NCBI GenBank assembly: GCA_033816765.1
Contig: CM066295.1
Location: 1,798,001 to 1,862,000 of the forward strand
Direction of reading: 5' to 3'
Source of the DNA: Nothopassalora personata
Taxonomy: Eukaryota > Ascomycota > Dothideomycetes > Mycosphaerellales > Mycosphaerellaceae
DNA length: 64,000 nt
The number at the start of each line of letters is the position of its first letter. Within the stretch, counting starts at the first letter, position 1. This document shows positions 10,090 through 20,960 of the stretch, piece by piece. The notes below the pieces were generated by a model. The model had not been told where the DNA came from, ran no database searches, and saw nothing but the letters and a program-made list of their open reading frames with translations. A program made the position numbers and the translations under genes.

Positions 10090-10988
10090 TTACTCGTCCA
10101 CTGCGTGGTTGGTGGTGTGGCTCCTTGTTCGGCCGCTCTACAGTGCCGGCTCAGAACTTTCGAGACAACCAGAGCAATGATTATCAGCACTTGTGAGTCT
10201 TGAGCATATTGGCATTGCAAGATCTTTTTGACTGAGCTCGCCATACTCTCTTTCTTGGAGATCAAGAAGGTAACCGGCGACAACAGCTGACTTCCCGACC
10301 CCGAGGTGTTATCAACCGAGCCGTCTGACCTGTCAAGCAGCCCAAGAGCTGTCGAAAGACAAGTGCATTCATTGACTGAGTGGCACTGGGATCTCTCTGG
10401 ATGTTTGTTGGACGCGTCGATATGGTCGAAGGACTCCACCTGTTGCAGGGTCTCCGGCACCAGCGACAGCTGTTCTCTTCTAGGACTGAAGACGAAGGTA
10501 GCAAAGAAGTCATCAAGCTCGCCTTGAACTCACTCAGGAAGAGGGTCAATTGCCAATGACGAGGCTGAATCGAGCTCCAAGTGAGGGGATATTTGTGTTT
10601 GTTGCATAGCATCTGGAAGCATACTATGTTCGACCTGAGGCAAGGTGGTGAAGCAGCTCTGCCCTGGCAATATCTCCGGACCTGCGCCTCCCCGAGACAA
10701 TGGCCTGTCGGTCCCGTCGATGCTACGTCTTGAGCCCTTGCTACCGTTTGATCCTTTGTTCCGACCGGATCGCCTGGTAGCGAAGTACCGGCTTGTCCTT
10801 CGAGCAACGGACCTGAGAATTCCAGCACCAGGAATCGACTACAAAAACAACGTGATTATCGGTCTCGCCTTCGCTGCAGAACATGGTTCACAGCTTTCAC
10901 GAAGCCTCCGGGGTTGTGGTCCTGGCCTGGGCGGACCAGATGTGCCTTGGGAAGGTACAGAGGCACCGAAACCAAAAAGCTCTGCCAT
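10090..10988 (-). pseudogene. AflR-type Zn2Cys6 transcription factor, decayed
   Basis: Minus strand, ATG at 10986-10988. Exon 1 (10869-10988) encodes 40 residues ending RRLRESCEPCSAAK, the start of a Zn2Cys6 cluster. A 56-bp intron (10813-10868) with a GC donor and AG acceptor leads to VRCSKDKP, the middle of the cluster. The remaining cysteines are missing, apparently by a deletion of about 30 bp. The frame resumes with RSGRNKGSNGSKGSRRS and a long Ser/Pro linker, crosses a TGA at 10530-10532, and continues with ELDDFFATFVFSP and CTCLSTALGLLDR. It ends with SVKKILQCQYAQDSQVLIII followed by ALVVSKVLSRH, the signature of the AflR C-terminal domain. Members of this family switch on polyketide-type clusters. 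The lost metal ligands and the stop make it a pseudogene. The 3' end is uncertain. Confidence 0.72.
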
Positions 10989-11972
10989 AGCGGGTGGCGT
11001 TAGGCTGTACCGAATTAAATGAAGCCGGGCCAAAGCAAAGCCCTGCAAACAGACCCTTTCCAGCCATTCTCAAGCGGTGCTCGCGGCTGCATCGCAATCC
11101 ATCTTGTCATGATCGAGCTACGCTTGTTCTGTGCAACGCTCTTTAGGGAGTTTCCGGATTTGAGCTTGAGAGCTTCTGTGACAGATAAGAGCATAAGGAT
11201 CAGTGATCGGTAAAATATCGAGGCAGCTAAGACTGTAGCACAGTGCTGACGTAGACCAGTGTCCACGTTGCTCCAGTTTCGAAACACCTGGAGGTTGTTT
11301 TGCCTGAGGACAAGTTGAAAGGAGATCGATACACTGCGAAAGAAACGACGAATGCTCGTCACTAGATAAGTGAAAGCGTCGGCGGCGGGGTCCAGCATTC
11401 TGTAGACACAGCTCTATGAATGACCAACTATGTCTATCTAAGCATGAACATTCGAGTGGGGTTTTCGCTGTCTTATGTCGTCGTCTTTATGCAATCTCAC
11501 TAAACACAGTGAATATGGCGAAGTCCGCCTATGCTTCTGTCTTCCTTTCTACATACTTCGTCTTCAGTTCTACATACTTCGTGGATAACCTTGATAGAGT
11601 TCAAGCAATGCAGCTAAAATAAACTTCTACATAAGCTTAACGGACCCATTCACTCAAACGAGCCAACTATTTCGGACGCCGCAGTAGTGAGCGGTAAGCC
11701 AATACTACTACGGCTGCCGCAAGTAAGGGTACAATGACGGTTCAGCTTCAGCTTGCTGGCAGGATGTTCGAAGCACGATAGTAGAGCAGGAATCAGGCCA
11801 GCACCGACCGAACAAACTCTCCACTATGAAAAGCATCCATGCGTAGCATTGACATCTCCTCGAGATATCAGGTTGTAGCTTTGTGATAAAGAGTTCGGCT
11901 CCCGATCCTCTACCACAAGATCACTGCTACAGGCAAACACTATCTTCGAGCTTGCAACTCATCTCTCACAAA
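10989..11972. other. Intergenic, nothing recognised
   Basis: About 980 bp. A minus-strand ORF (11015-11398) has no recognisable motif. A 20-bp near-duplication, TTCTACATACTTCGT-type, occurs twice around 11547-11582. No gene, RNA or element is identified. Confidence 0.4.
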
Positions 11973-12760
11973 ATGCACATGTACCCCCATCTTTCAAAAC
12001 CCTTGCACACTGTCAGCCACACGTTCTTCCTCCCAATTAAACTCATCCATCACACCCTCAGGGAAGCCTTCAACATTCAATCCATCTTCTTCTCGCGCCT
12101 ACATATCGCAGAAATCGAAGACCAATCCTGGTGTCCCGAATCTTGCGAACGCGTTCCCACTGCACTCTCGCTAGAGCATGGCAGACCTGAATCTCGAACA
12201 ATGGGTCCCCAGCCAAGCAGGCGAGCAAAATCTGATTAAGAAACTTGGAGGGCTTGAAGAGGCGAGTGAGCACACTTTTGTGCATTCCTGTGCTGATGCA
12301 GTAGGGCCGCCGCCGATTATTGAGTCTTTGGTCAACGGGTTGCTGGAGGGGAGTAGGGACGAGGTGAGTCTGAGAGACTTGAATTGTTCATGGAGCGGGT
12401 CTTCCTAACAAGATGCTTTTGTGTCCCAGAGGGTCCCAGAGAGTTAAGTTCTTATTGACGGATCTTTGGCCGGATCTCAAGGCTTGGGAGCAGGCAGACT
12501 GTTAAAGACATCCAGAGGGAAACATTTCGTACATTAAGACGCTGATTAATGCGTTGAAAGCGCAGCGGATCAGTGGAGACAAGAAGGAATGTCGGCTGTA
12601 CAACCTCTGCTTTCATCATTTTGATGATCCGGCGGCGGCGAAAGTCCTCGAGAGCTGCCTGCCCGTTAGTACTAACACTCGTGCCTCACCACAGTATGCA
12701 GCCTGCCGACAGCGGTCATCTCGATGCCTTGCCACGCCAGCTGTAGTATTGTATGGCTAG
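11973..12760 (+). pseudogene. Conserved fungal 'FHHFDD' protein, fragmentary
   Basis: ATG at 11973 opens MHMYPHLSKPL and reaches RLHIAEIEDQSWCPESCERV, a conserved block of an unnamed fungal family. The frame then shifts by about 12175 to give EQWVPSQAGEQNLIKKLG and CADAVGPPPIIESLVNG. A possible intron (GTGAGT at 12364, CAG at 12430) precedes VKFLLTDLWPDLKAWEQ, a stop interrupts, and the last block CRLYNLCFHHFDDPAAAKVL follows. The glycine/acid pattern (CADAVGPP...LLTDLWPD) resembles a SAM-binding fold, so a methyltransferase-like role is possible but unproven. The C-terminal half of the family, usually with hydrophobic segments, is absent. Two frame breaks and the truncation indicate a pseudogene. 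Confidence 0.6.
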
Positions 12761-13014
12761 CCTGTTCATTGATGGCTCGTAATTGATCTGTTGGTAGCTG
12801 GAGTATGGATGAATGAGGTGAATATAAGAAAGAAGCTGCTGTATGCAAACTATGCATGCTCAACGCGAAACACCACGCGTCGTTGCCATGACGACATCAG
12901 AAGCTTCGACCACCTTCTAAGTGCTTGCAGCACAACCAATACGGACCATAAACATTGGCTGCACTACTACATAACATCCTCACACCAGCATACCAGCTAG
13001 CAGCAACAGCAAGC

Positions 13015-13758
13015 ATGCCTCCGAAACGCCGCACCGCCACACGCCAACCCTCACAACAATCCACACTCTCCTTCCACGGCAAAGATCGCAGCAAGGTCAC
13101 CAAGCCACCCTCACCACGAAATGCGAAAGCTTCGAAGAAGGATCCTGCTCTCTTCGAAGACGTCGCAAAGGCCGATGTGCAAGCAGAGACCGAGTCAGCT
13201 CTCGAGGAGCCCACTACAGCAGAGGAAGTTACCAAGGAGAAAGCAGAAGATGCGCTTGAGGACCCACTATCAACAACTACCGCGATCAAGACCGAAGATA
13301 TACTAGGAGGTCGTGCAGCGAAATCAGAAGTCGGCGCCACGGGCGGCGCCCTAGGGGCAGGCTGGGAGGGCAACGAGGAAGCAGAGGCGCGGAAGATCAC
13401 AGAGACGCAGATCAAGAGGTACTGGAGAGCGAAAGAGCAGGAGCGCAAAGCGCCGAGAGTGCATCAGGAGGACTTGACGGTGCATGAGAAAGTATTGAGG
13501 GAGTGGGATATGAGTGGGCAGTATGGAGTGAGTTCATGTCATGCTATAAATTGCTAGGTCATGGTGGGACACTGACACGTGTTATAGCCATGTATCGGCA
13601 TAGCACGACTGAAGCGGTGGAAGCGTGCGAACATGCTTGGTCTCAAGCCGCCCATGGAGGTTCTGTCGGTTCTGTTGAAGGACATGGATGAGGGCATTGC
13701 ACAGTCGCAGAGAGCGCATGTGGATGAGTTGATGAGCTCACGATTTGTGGAGACATAA
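13015..13758 (+). CDS. cdm1: DNA polymerase delta small subunit (POLD4/Cdm1)
   Basis: Exons 13015-13527 and 13588-13758 flank a 60-bp GT-AG intron (phase 0) and encode 227 residues. The first 25 residues are basic and contain QQSTLSFHG, the position where the family carries a PCNA-binding motif; the match to a canonical PIP box is imperfect. A long acidic, low-complexity linker follows. The conserved C-terminal domain begins at VLREWDMSGQYG and continues across the intron with PCIGIARLKRWKRANMLGLK and PPMEVLSVLLK, the defining signature of the POLD4 family (Pfam DNA_pol_delta_4). The subunit stabilises replicative polymerase delta in the nucleus. Human POLD4 is about half this length; the longer N-terminal linker is usual for filamentous fungi. 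Confidence 0.92.
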
Positions 13759-14394
13759 GGCTGAAGGATGTACGATGCACGTGATGGAGTTTGAGGGCGT
13801 TGAATCGCACTGGCTCAACAGGACGATGGTTGGATGATGGCTTCACGGTTAGTGTTCGTCTTCAAGGGCTCGTGGGATGTCTCCCAGGCAGGATTATGAT
13901 GTGCAGTCCAGACTTGACGTCGGGAAACGAACCCAGATCAAATGTGCTTCGCGAACGCTTCACCATGCTTGAGGAGTATATGGTAGTGTAGTTGATGAAT
14001 GCACTGCCAGCCGCCACGCCGTAGCTCGAAGCCCGGCAAAGGACCCCTGGCTTGGAGCTCACTCGATGAACGATTCGACGCAGTCTCTTCCATGACAACA
14101 CTGGAGCGACAGCTTGCGATGATGGTCGCAATATCAGATTGAAGGTCGCACGCCATGCCTTTGACGTGGTTGTTGTCAGCTCATGTTCGACATGTTTTCA
14201 TCTAGTAGGTGGTGTACCACTTCCCCTGCTCCTTTGCCGGCATTACCATGACGATGATACAACAACACGATATTGTCGAACAATGCAGCACGCCCAAGGA
14301 CCAACTTCAGCTTCCTCAGGTACGAAAACGAAGCTGACATCAAGCAGACTCCTCAGACGCGCAGAGCTGTCAGATTGCACGTAACACGAGTTCA
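13759..14394. other. Intergenic, nothing recognised
   Basis: About 640 bp downstream of the polymerase subunit. Only short overlapping ORFs on both strands; no motif or repeat supports a gene. Confidence 0.4.
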
Positions 14395-15295
14395 GCATCG
14401 CAGAGCTCGACTTTCTCAATGATCACCGAGACGCCTATGAACATCTGCTTCGCAGCGCTGGCACTGCTGGTGAGGGGGAACAAGATGAACGCGGTGCTGC
14501 CATAGTCAACATCGAAGGACAGGGCCAGCCACTACCGGGACATGGTACAAGAGGGAGATTTCGGGCGAGTCAACCCCCTCAAGATACGAAGACACAAAAT
14601 CATCCGACGCAACAGCTGGAATTGATCCGCAGTGCCACTCCCAGTGCAGCTCAGTTAGTGTAGGCTACTGCTATTGAATGACGAACTACGCGAGAGACTG
14701 TGCTAGACGACCCGGCAGACCACATGGCAGCGAGTTTAGGACGTCTTCAGCTCGACTACCCCGCCGTCATGGTAAGCTACCAATCAACGGGATTGCATAA
14801 TTTAGTATAGATGACCGGGCATGGAAACTATACGGATGGGCCCAGTCCCCAGACTGGCGACGAATCTTCGCACCCGACCTGGAGCAAGGCGTTGAATCTA
14901 CAGAACTGCTCTCACGCCTGTCCGAAGATCACGCTCTCGTTGTAACAGCCGCTTTGATCTCTACAAGCCACATCTTGACGATCCGCCCTTCACGCATGTC
15001 GTCCCTTCTCGCATGCTGCATCTGGGAACTATGCAGCTACGTAACACGAGCCATCAACCGAGCGTCCCGAGACCTGAGCACGTTGGCGAGTATTAATTCT
15101 CCGCTCCGTGGTGGCCTTGTCAGTCCGAACAGGCGGCAGAAGTATCTGGAGAGTATGGTCAAGTGGCAGGACGCTGACGTCTCGGCTGTTATGGAAACAG
15201 TATTTTCTCCTAAACACGAGTTTCTCCCCCAGAAAGTAGAATCCACCGGCTTGACGATTAGGACTCGATGCTTCCTGAACATAACTCCTAAATAG
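14395..15295 (+). pseudogene. Unrecognised protein, degenerate reading frame
   Basis: The plus strand carries protein-like stretches that do not join in one frame. These are AELDFLNDHRDAYEHLLRSA (about 14400-14465), DPADHMAASLGRLQLDYPAV (about 14708-14770), then after a short GTAAGC...TATAG interval (39 bp, short for an intron) WKLYGWAQSPDWRRIFAPDL. The last frame stays open to a TAG at 15293-15295 and includes SRLSEDHALVVTAALISTSH and RRQKYLESMVKWQDADVSAV. The amphipathic composition looks like real coding sequence, but stops occur upstream (TAG near 14690). No family is recognised. It may be a pseudogene or a gene whose introns I cannot place. Confidence 0.4.
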
Positions 15296-16793
15296 CTAGC
15301 AGGCGGCTACGTGCCCTGCGGCAACTTGTCGAGACTATAGAGTCTCGTGGCTTGAGACGGTGGCTTTAGATCGTCCGAATGTCGATGAGCTGGCACAGAG
15401 AGTGTGCCGTTCATGTGGACATTGACAAACGTGACGCTGACAATGCACGTCTCCTGGACCGGGGGGAGACCATGTTGTCAAGTCGCGTTCGCTGACGGTT
15501 GGGAGTGACAGTGCCGATGCGACAGTGGAGGCTGAAGCCAGTACTATGCTCTTGAGCGGTGCCATTGTGCGTGGTTGGAACAAGCATCCCGATTGAGGAG
15601 GACTTACCTATAGGTAGTGCACCGTGCGATCGACCTCGAAAGTGTAACTTGGGTATGGAATTGACTTGGCTCGCCTTCTCACCCTTGGACATAACAATCT
15701 CGAAGTATCGAGGCCCTAGAAGCGGCTCTACTGTGATTGCTCGAGGCAGGTGACGGGCAGCATGCTCGGCCAAGGTGAATCCATTTGACTCAGATGCCTG
15801 GTAGTTGCCTCGCAGGGGCCCCAGCATAGCGAGGCCATGACCGTCGTCTGTTGCCATAGTCACCAGGGGTCTGTTATGGAGCAGACCGCCATAATGTCCT
15901 GCGTCTGTCCGTGAAGAGCTGCATATATGGAGAAACCGGAGATAGTCAGGATGGCGTGATGGTATCAGCAAGAGAGCTGGCGAATGCACTCGCCCGCACA
16001 TATATAGCCGTCCTCGCTCTGTTCGTGGCTTGACCTGCCATAATAACACTGCACTCAGTGCTACCCACAGCACACAGTCTTGATATATCTCCACGCATTA
16101 TCTTCAAGAGTACGTACTATCAACCCGGCGTCACTTTACGGAAAGATAGCCTATCCGAGTACAGATGATAGCACATCGATATCTTTCCTTCCTTCCTTGC
16201 ACTGCATTGAGAGTCTCGGTGAAGAAAATGCACCTACTTTGCCGGCGCGGCCGCGCTCGCTTTCGTCTGCACGCCAACATACGGGCCTTTGCCTCAGCCC
16301 GGAAAGTCGCCAGTCCCATCAAATTTGCCAATTCGCACGTTCGACGGCATAAACAAAATATATGAGACAATCTTGGCACAGATCACGACATTGCCGGCAC
16401 CGGGAATTCTGCACTTTCTCTTCGTCCTCCAGCACGCCATGCGGATACGACTGAGCCACCGGTCGAACTTGGGGCCTTGTCCTTTTGCAGCCAAGCTGTG
16501 CCAATGCGACAAGAACAGATTCAACAAATGGTAGGACATCGCTGCCAAGACAATGGCACCTACACATGATCCGGGCTGATCATGTTGCGACTCCAACAAG
16601 GGTTGGCCTTTGTTCGAAATGCTTGGAAGATGGCGTGAGCGAGCAGACGGAGGTGCAATAGGCTTGGAGCGTGTGCATGGCTGCCACATGGCAGGCTGCA
16701 TCTATATAAGTGCTTCCGATGCACCAGTAGAAACCAGGTAGCTGCGTTATACATCATTGTCGATCAATCGCTCCACAGCGCGCTTCAGTCAAC
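15296..16793. other. Intergenic, long; contains the MFS gene promoter
   Basis: About 1.5 kb. The largest ORF is a 227-codon minus-strand frame (15411-16094) with no recognisable motif and biased toward Arg/Ser/His; I do not call it. The last 100 bp include a TATA box (listed separately). Confidence 0.4.
16703..16709 (+). promoter_or_regulatory. TATA box of the MFS permease gene
   Basis: TATATAA lies 85 bp upstream of the ATG at 16794, a usual fungal distance. It is the clearest TATA element in this half of the window. Confidence 0.5.
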
Positions 16794-18549
16794 ATGGCGC
16801 AAAGTCATCTTGACGACCGCAAGGAGTTCCAGAACGTGTCCGAAGGGGCCAGGTCAACCGATCGATCCATCAACTCCGACGAAGGGCTCGTCGTGGGCGA
16901 CTACGGATCAGGTCGGGACCACGTCTTCGCAGATCCAAAGCTGGCCGATCACTGGAGGGGTATCTACGAGAAGGCGCAATATGAAGGTCGACATAGGTTC
17001 GATCCAGACATCACGTGGTCTGCCGAAGAAGAGAAGAAGCTCAAACGAAGGGTAACGCACCCGAGACACCGACTCCGGAGAGCAATGTACTGACCAGCAG
17101 TGTAGATCGACCTGAGAGTCATGTCGTGGTGCTGGGTCATGTTCCTGGCTCTTGATATGAACAGACGCAACATTAATCGAGGTTAGTCGATCGCACAAGG
17201 TCCATGTGCTCTACTGACAACCTGTAGCTATCAGCGACGATATGTTGGAAGAGCTGGGCATGAACACGAACGATTACAACTACGGTCAAACAATCTTTCT
17301 GGTCTCTTTCCTGGCCGCTGAGCTTCCGTCAGGCCTGATCTCGAAGAAACTTGGCCCGGATATCTGGATCCCCTTCATCATCTTTGGATGGTCGGTAACA
17401 TCTGCCGCGCAAGCTGGCTTGACCAACAAAGCTGGATACTATGCTTGCCGATGCATATTAGGCCTCTTGATGGGCGGCTTCATCCCTAATACAGTGTTGT
17501 ACATCACTTACTGGTATAAGAGCAAGGAGCTGCCGATTAGGCTTTCTTGGTTCTGGACAGTCCTTAGTACTTGCAACATCCTTGGATCACTTCTAGCGGC
17601 CGCCATCCTGCAGATGCGTGGACTGCAAGGCTGGTCTGGCTGGCAATGGCTGTTCCTGATCGAAGGATGCATCACCGCGTGCATCGGCCTCGCATCATGG
17701 GGACTGATGCCTGCGAGTATCTGCCAAACCAAAGGCTGGATTCGGGGCAAGGAAGGTTGGTTCACAGAGCGTGAGGAGAAGATTCTGGTTAATCGCCTGC
17801 TCCGCGACGATCCTAGCAAAGGTGACATGAACAACAGACAAGCTGTCGACCTATCACGTCTCTGGGGCGCCATCAAAGACTACGACCTCTGGCCGCTGTA
17901 CATCGTCGGACTCACCAACTATATCCCGCCGTCACCACCGCAGAACTACCTCTCCTACATCCTGCGCCAGATGGGTTTCAGCACGTTCAACGCCAATCTT
18001 TTGACGATCCCATCGCAATTCCTGTTTGGTGTGAACCTCCTCATCATATCCTGGGTATCCGAACGAGCGGGCGAACGCGCACTCGTTTCCAGCACTTCCA
18101 ACATCTGGATCTTCCCATGGCTCGCTGCCCTTGTCGCGCTCGGCAGCAACGCAGGCGACTGGGTCCGGTACGCACTGCTCACCGGACTCCTCTCCTACCC
18201 CTACTGCCACGCCATTGTAGTGGCATGGAACTCGCGCAATTCAAACTCTGTCCGGACGCGTGCAGTGTCCGCGGCGCTGTATAATATGTTCGTCCAGGCT
18301 GGCAACATTATTGGTGTCAACATCTATCGCGACGACGATCGACCATACTACATTCGCGGGAATCGGATCCTGCTGGGGATTTGTTGCTTCAACATTGTGC
18401 TGTTTGTGGCTGTCAAGTATTACTATATCCAGAGGAACGCGAGGAGGGAGAAGAAGTGGGCGGAATTGTCGGGCGAGGAGAAGGTGGATTATGTGCAGAA
18501 TACGACGGATGAAGGTGCGAAGAGGCTGGATTTCAGGTTTGCGCATTGA
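16794..18549 (+). CDS. MFS permease, anion:cation symporter family (Dal5/Tna1 type)
   Basis: Exons 16794-17051, 17106-17181 and 17228-18549, with GT-AG introns of 54 and 46 bp, give 551 residues. A hydrophilic N-terminus of about 80 residues precedes the first helix (VMSWCWVMFLALDMNRRNIN). The family signatures follow: DYNYGQTIFLVSFLAAELPS, GWSVTSAAQAGL, CRCILGLLMGGFIPNTVLYI with TYWYKSKELPIRLSWFW, and a Trp-rich central loop. The second six-helix half includes YLSYILRQMGFSTFNANLLT and ends in a charged cytosolic tail. The family imports vitamins, nicotinate, allantoate or small organic anions with protons across the plasma membrane. The substrate cannot be assigned from sequence alone. The frame and all splice sites are intact. 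Confidence 0.9.
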
Positions 18550-18978
18550 TGCGAATGAACGAATAGACGCATTGCCGCATACCCCAACGTCTGAAGTCTC
18601 CCCTTGGTGGCAACGAAGTGGCTTACTAGCATCGCTTCCAGTAAGGTATTGTTCCAAGACGGACATCCCGGCGCCGGGGCAGCCAATGGCCCAGCGCAAC
18701 CGTGTACCACATTACCGTGTACGCCGGCGCCGAGGCTCTAGTTTAGACTTCTACTTGTCCTGTTCCTGCTTGCCGACCACATCTCGAATTTCATTATCAA
18801 CGTCGTTTCTCCTTGCTTCTCTTCGTCGCCTTCATCAACGAAAATCCGACCGCGCACTCGATCGCAATGGCTTCGGCGCAGCGATAGGGGCTTCGCGGTG
18901 GAATTTTGACCCTGCTCTCGGAACCCCCCCAGCACTTCCAGTGGCGGAACCTGGCTCCCCGGGCCCCCCCCCCCGAAA
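18550..18978. other. Intergenic with a poly-C tract before the next start codon
   Basis: About 430 bp. An 11-base C run (18964-18974) lies five bases upstream of the acyltransferase ATG. Homopolymers of this length are prone to sequencing error, but here the run is outside the reading frame. Confidence 0.5.
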
Positions 18979-20512
18979 ATGGACCTCTCATACAACAGAA
19001 TCGCCCTCTCCCTCCCACACATCTTCTGGAGCATAATCGAATTCCTACGCCCAGAAATTCTTACACGTCGCAAAGCTTGTAGCGATCGTCGTGGCTCGTC
19101 GACTTCATGGCTGGACGGGCTACGTGGCGTTGCCGCGCTGACGGTTTGCTTCACGCATTTGGCCGGCTACGTCCACCCCGGTATGGAACTCTGCTATAAT
19201 GCAGATTTGGGATTCAATAAGCGCAACAACCGCTTTTCGGCCCTGCCGTTCATTAGGATTTCGTTTACGGGTGGGCATTACTCTGTAGGGCTGTTTTTCA
19301 TTGTGAGTGGCTATGTTGTGCCGCGAAGGTTGATAAAACTATTGCATGAGGGGAAGAAGTCGGAGTTTATCGATGCGGTCAATTCGGCGATTTTTCGACG
19401 TCCGGGACGATTGTTCTTGCCGGTCATCTGGAGTACGGGAATTCTCATGGCGAGCTGGCATATTTTTGGGATTGAGATGCCGTGGGGGAGCCAGCAGACG
19501 AATATTGTGTGGGAGACTCTCAATTGGTTTAGGGACATGATGTATTTCATGTTCTTCTTCCGGGAGAAGTTGCTCTTCTCGTGGTATAATTTCCACAGCT
19601 GGACGATTCCCGTGGAGTTGAGGGGGTCGATGTTTATCTTTGTGTGGTTGTTTGCGATGCATCAGGTGGCGAATCGGGGACGGATTCTGTTGACGGTGGC
19701 GATGACATATTATCTGGAGGTTCTGTCGCCTGGGGCGTGGTATGCTTGCTTTTTCGCTGGCATGCTCTTAGCGGAATTCGATCTACTTGCTGAGGCGGGA
19801 GACCCGGTCGATCTGCCATGGAACGGGTTGACCAGGTGGCTCAGAAAGAACAAGAAAGCTACGCAGGTCGGGGCTCACGTTTTGTTGATATGTGGCATGT
19901 ACCTGGGAGGGCAGCCATCTGCGGATTGGCAGAAGCCCGAAGAGGTTATGGGCACCTGTCCTGGATGGATCACACTTTCGAAGATGATACCGAAGGCCTA
20001 CACAGAGATTACAGACATGCCTACCTACAGGTGGTTCTACATCTTCTGGGCGGCGTTCTTCACAGTCGTGGCGATCAACAACATTCCATGGTGCAAGTGG
20101 ATTTTCGAGACGGCGCCTGCACAGTGTGAGTTTTCCCTTGATGACTGCAGAGCTAGTAAACACGAGCTGACACCTCCTAGACCTCGGACGCCACTCTTAT
20201 GCCCTCTACCTTGTCCACGGACCATTGATCGGCATACTTTCAGAGCGCCTGTTCTTCCTGACAGGCGTGAAGGAACCTACAGACCTAGCGTCTTTCGCGC
20301 GCTTCGGCCGTCTGCACAACAAATGGCACGACTTATCCTGGTGGCCTTTACCCGATGCCGGGCCTAGCGGATTGGAGCCGAACTTCTTGTTCTGCGCGGC
20401 GATCAGCATACCTGTCTTCCTGTACGCTGCGGAGATTGGAACGAAGACTTTCGATGCGCCGAGTGTGAAAGTGTCGAGTTGGATGTATAGAAAGGTTAGG
20501 TCGTTATCGTGA
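18979..20512 (+). CDS. Acyltransferase-3 family membrane protein
   Basis: Exon 1 (18979-20125) and exon 2 (20181-20512) are joined across a 55-bp GT-AG intron, giving 492 residues. The N-terminal signature WLDGLRGVAALTVCFTHLAG (residues about 40-60) carries the conserved DGLRG and a His in the first membrane helix. It is followed by GGHYSVGLFFIVSGYVVPRR, RRPGRLFLPVIW and SWTIPVELRGSMFIFVWLFA, all typical of the OafA/NodX-like acyltransferase-3 fold. About ten hydrophobic segments are visible, and exon 2 resumes with YLGRHSYALYLVHGPLIGIL. Such proteins O-acylate glycans or small molecules using acyl-CoA. The acceptor is unknown. Fungal members often sit beside transporters or metabolite genes; here an MFS gene is 430 bp upstream in the same direction. 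Confidence 0.9.
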
Positions 20513-20960
20513 CAGGAGATGTGTAGGTATAGATACAGCGTGAACATATTTGGAAAACACAGAGGACCCCAAAGACTCATAGGCTCTCAGTCTGCTGACC
20601 TGATATCATAGACATGAGTTGCATTGGCTTGTGAGGTGAAGGTTTAAGTCAGTGGACCGAGACGGTCCAACGCCGAAGCACATTTTGCTCGCATTCACTG
20701 TCCGAGCTTCGAACAGCGCCACTTTCGCCCCCAGCGCGCATAATCTTGGACAGCTCTAGCAAACTACAACACGCAATAATGCATCGTTTGAAGGCATTTC
20801 TTCGCAGAAATAGTCAAAGAAAGACCGGGACATCGTCGATACCATAAAAAGTTCCGAGTTGGATTCGCAAGCGCGTACACCCAAGTGGTGTTGGCTTTTG
20901 ACACCGAAGCGCGATCCCTCCAGCACGACCTCAGCCAATCGAAGCCACTCAATACTAGCC
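20513..20960. other. Intergenic, nothing recognised
   Basis: About 450 bp between two plus-strand genes. The frame of the next gene is open upstream to about 20859 but without an ATG, so the start at 20961 is used. Confidence 0.4.

Noticed and set aside
15411..16094. 227-codon minus-strand ORF
   Set aside because: No recognisable motif, composition unlike neighbouring proteins, no splice or start context; probably chance.
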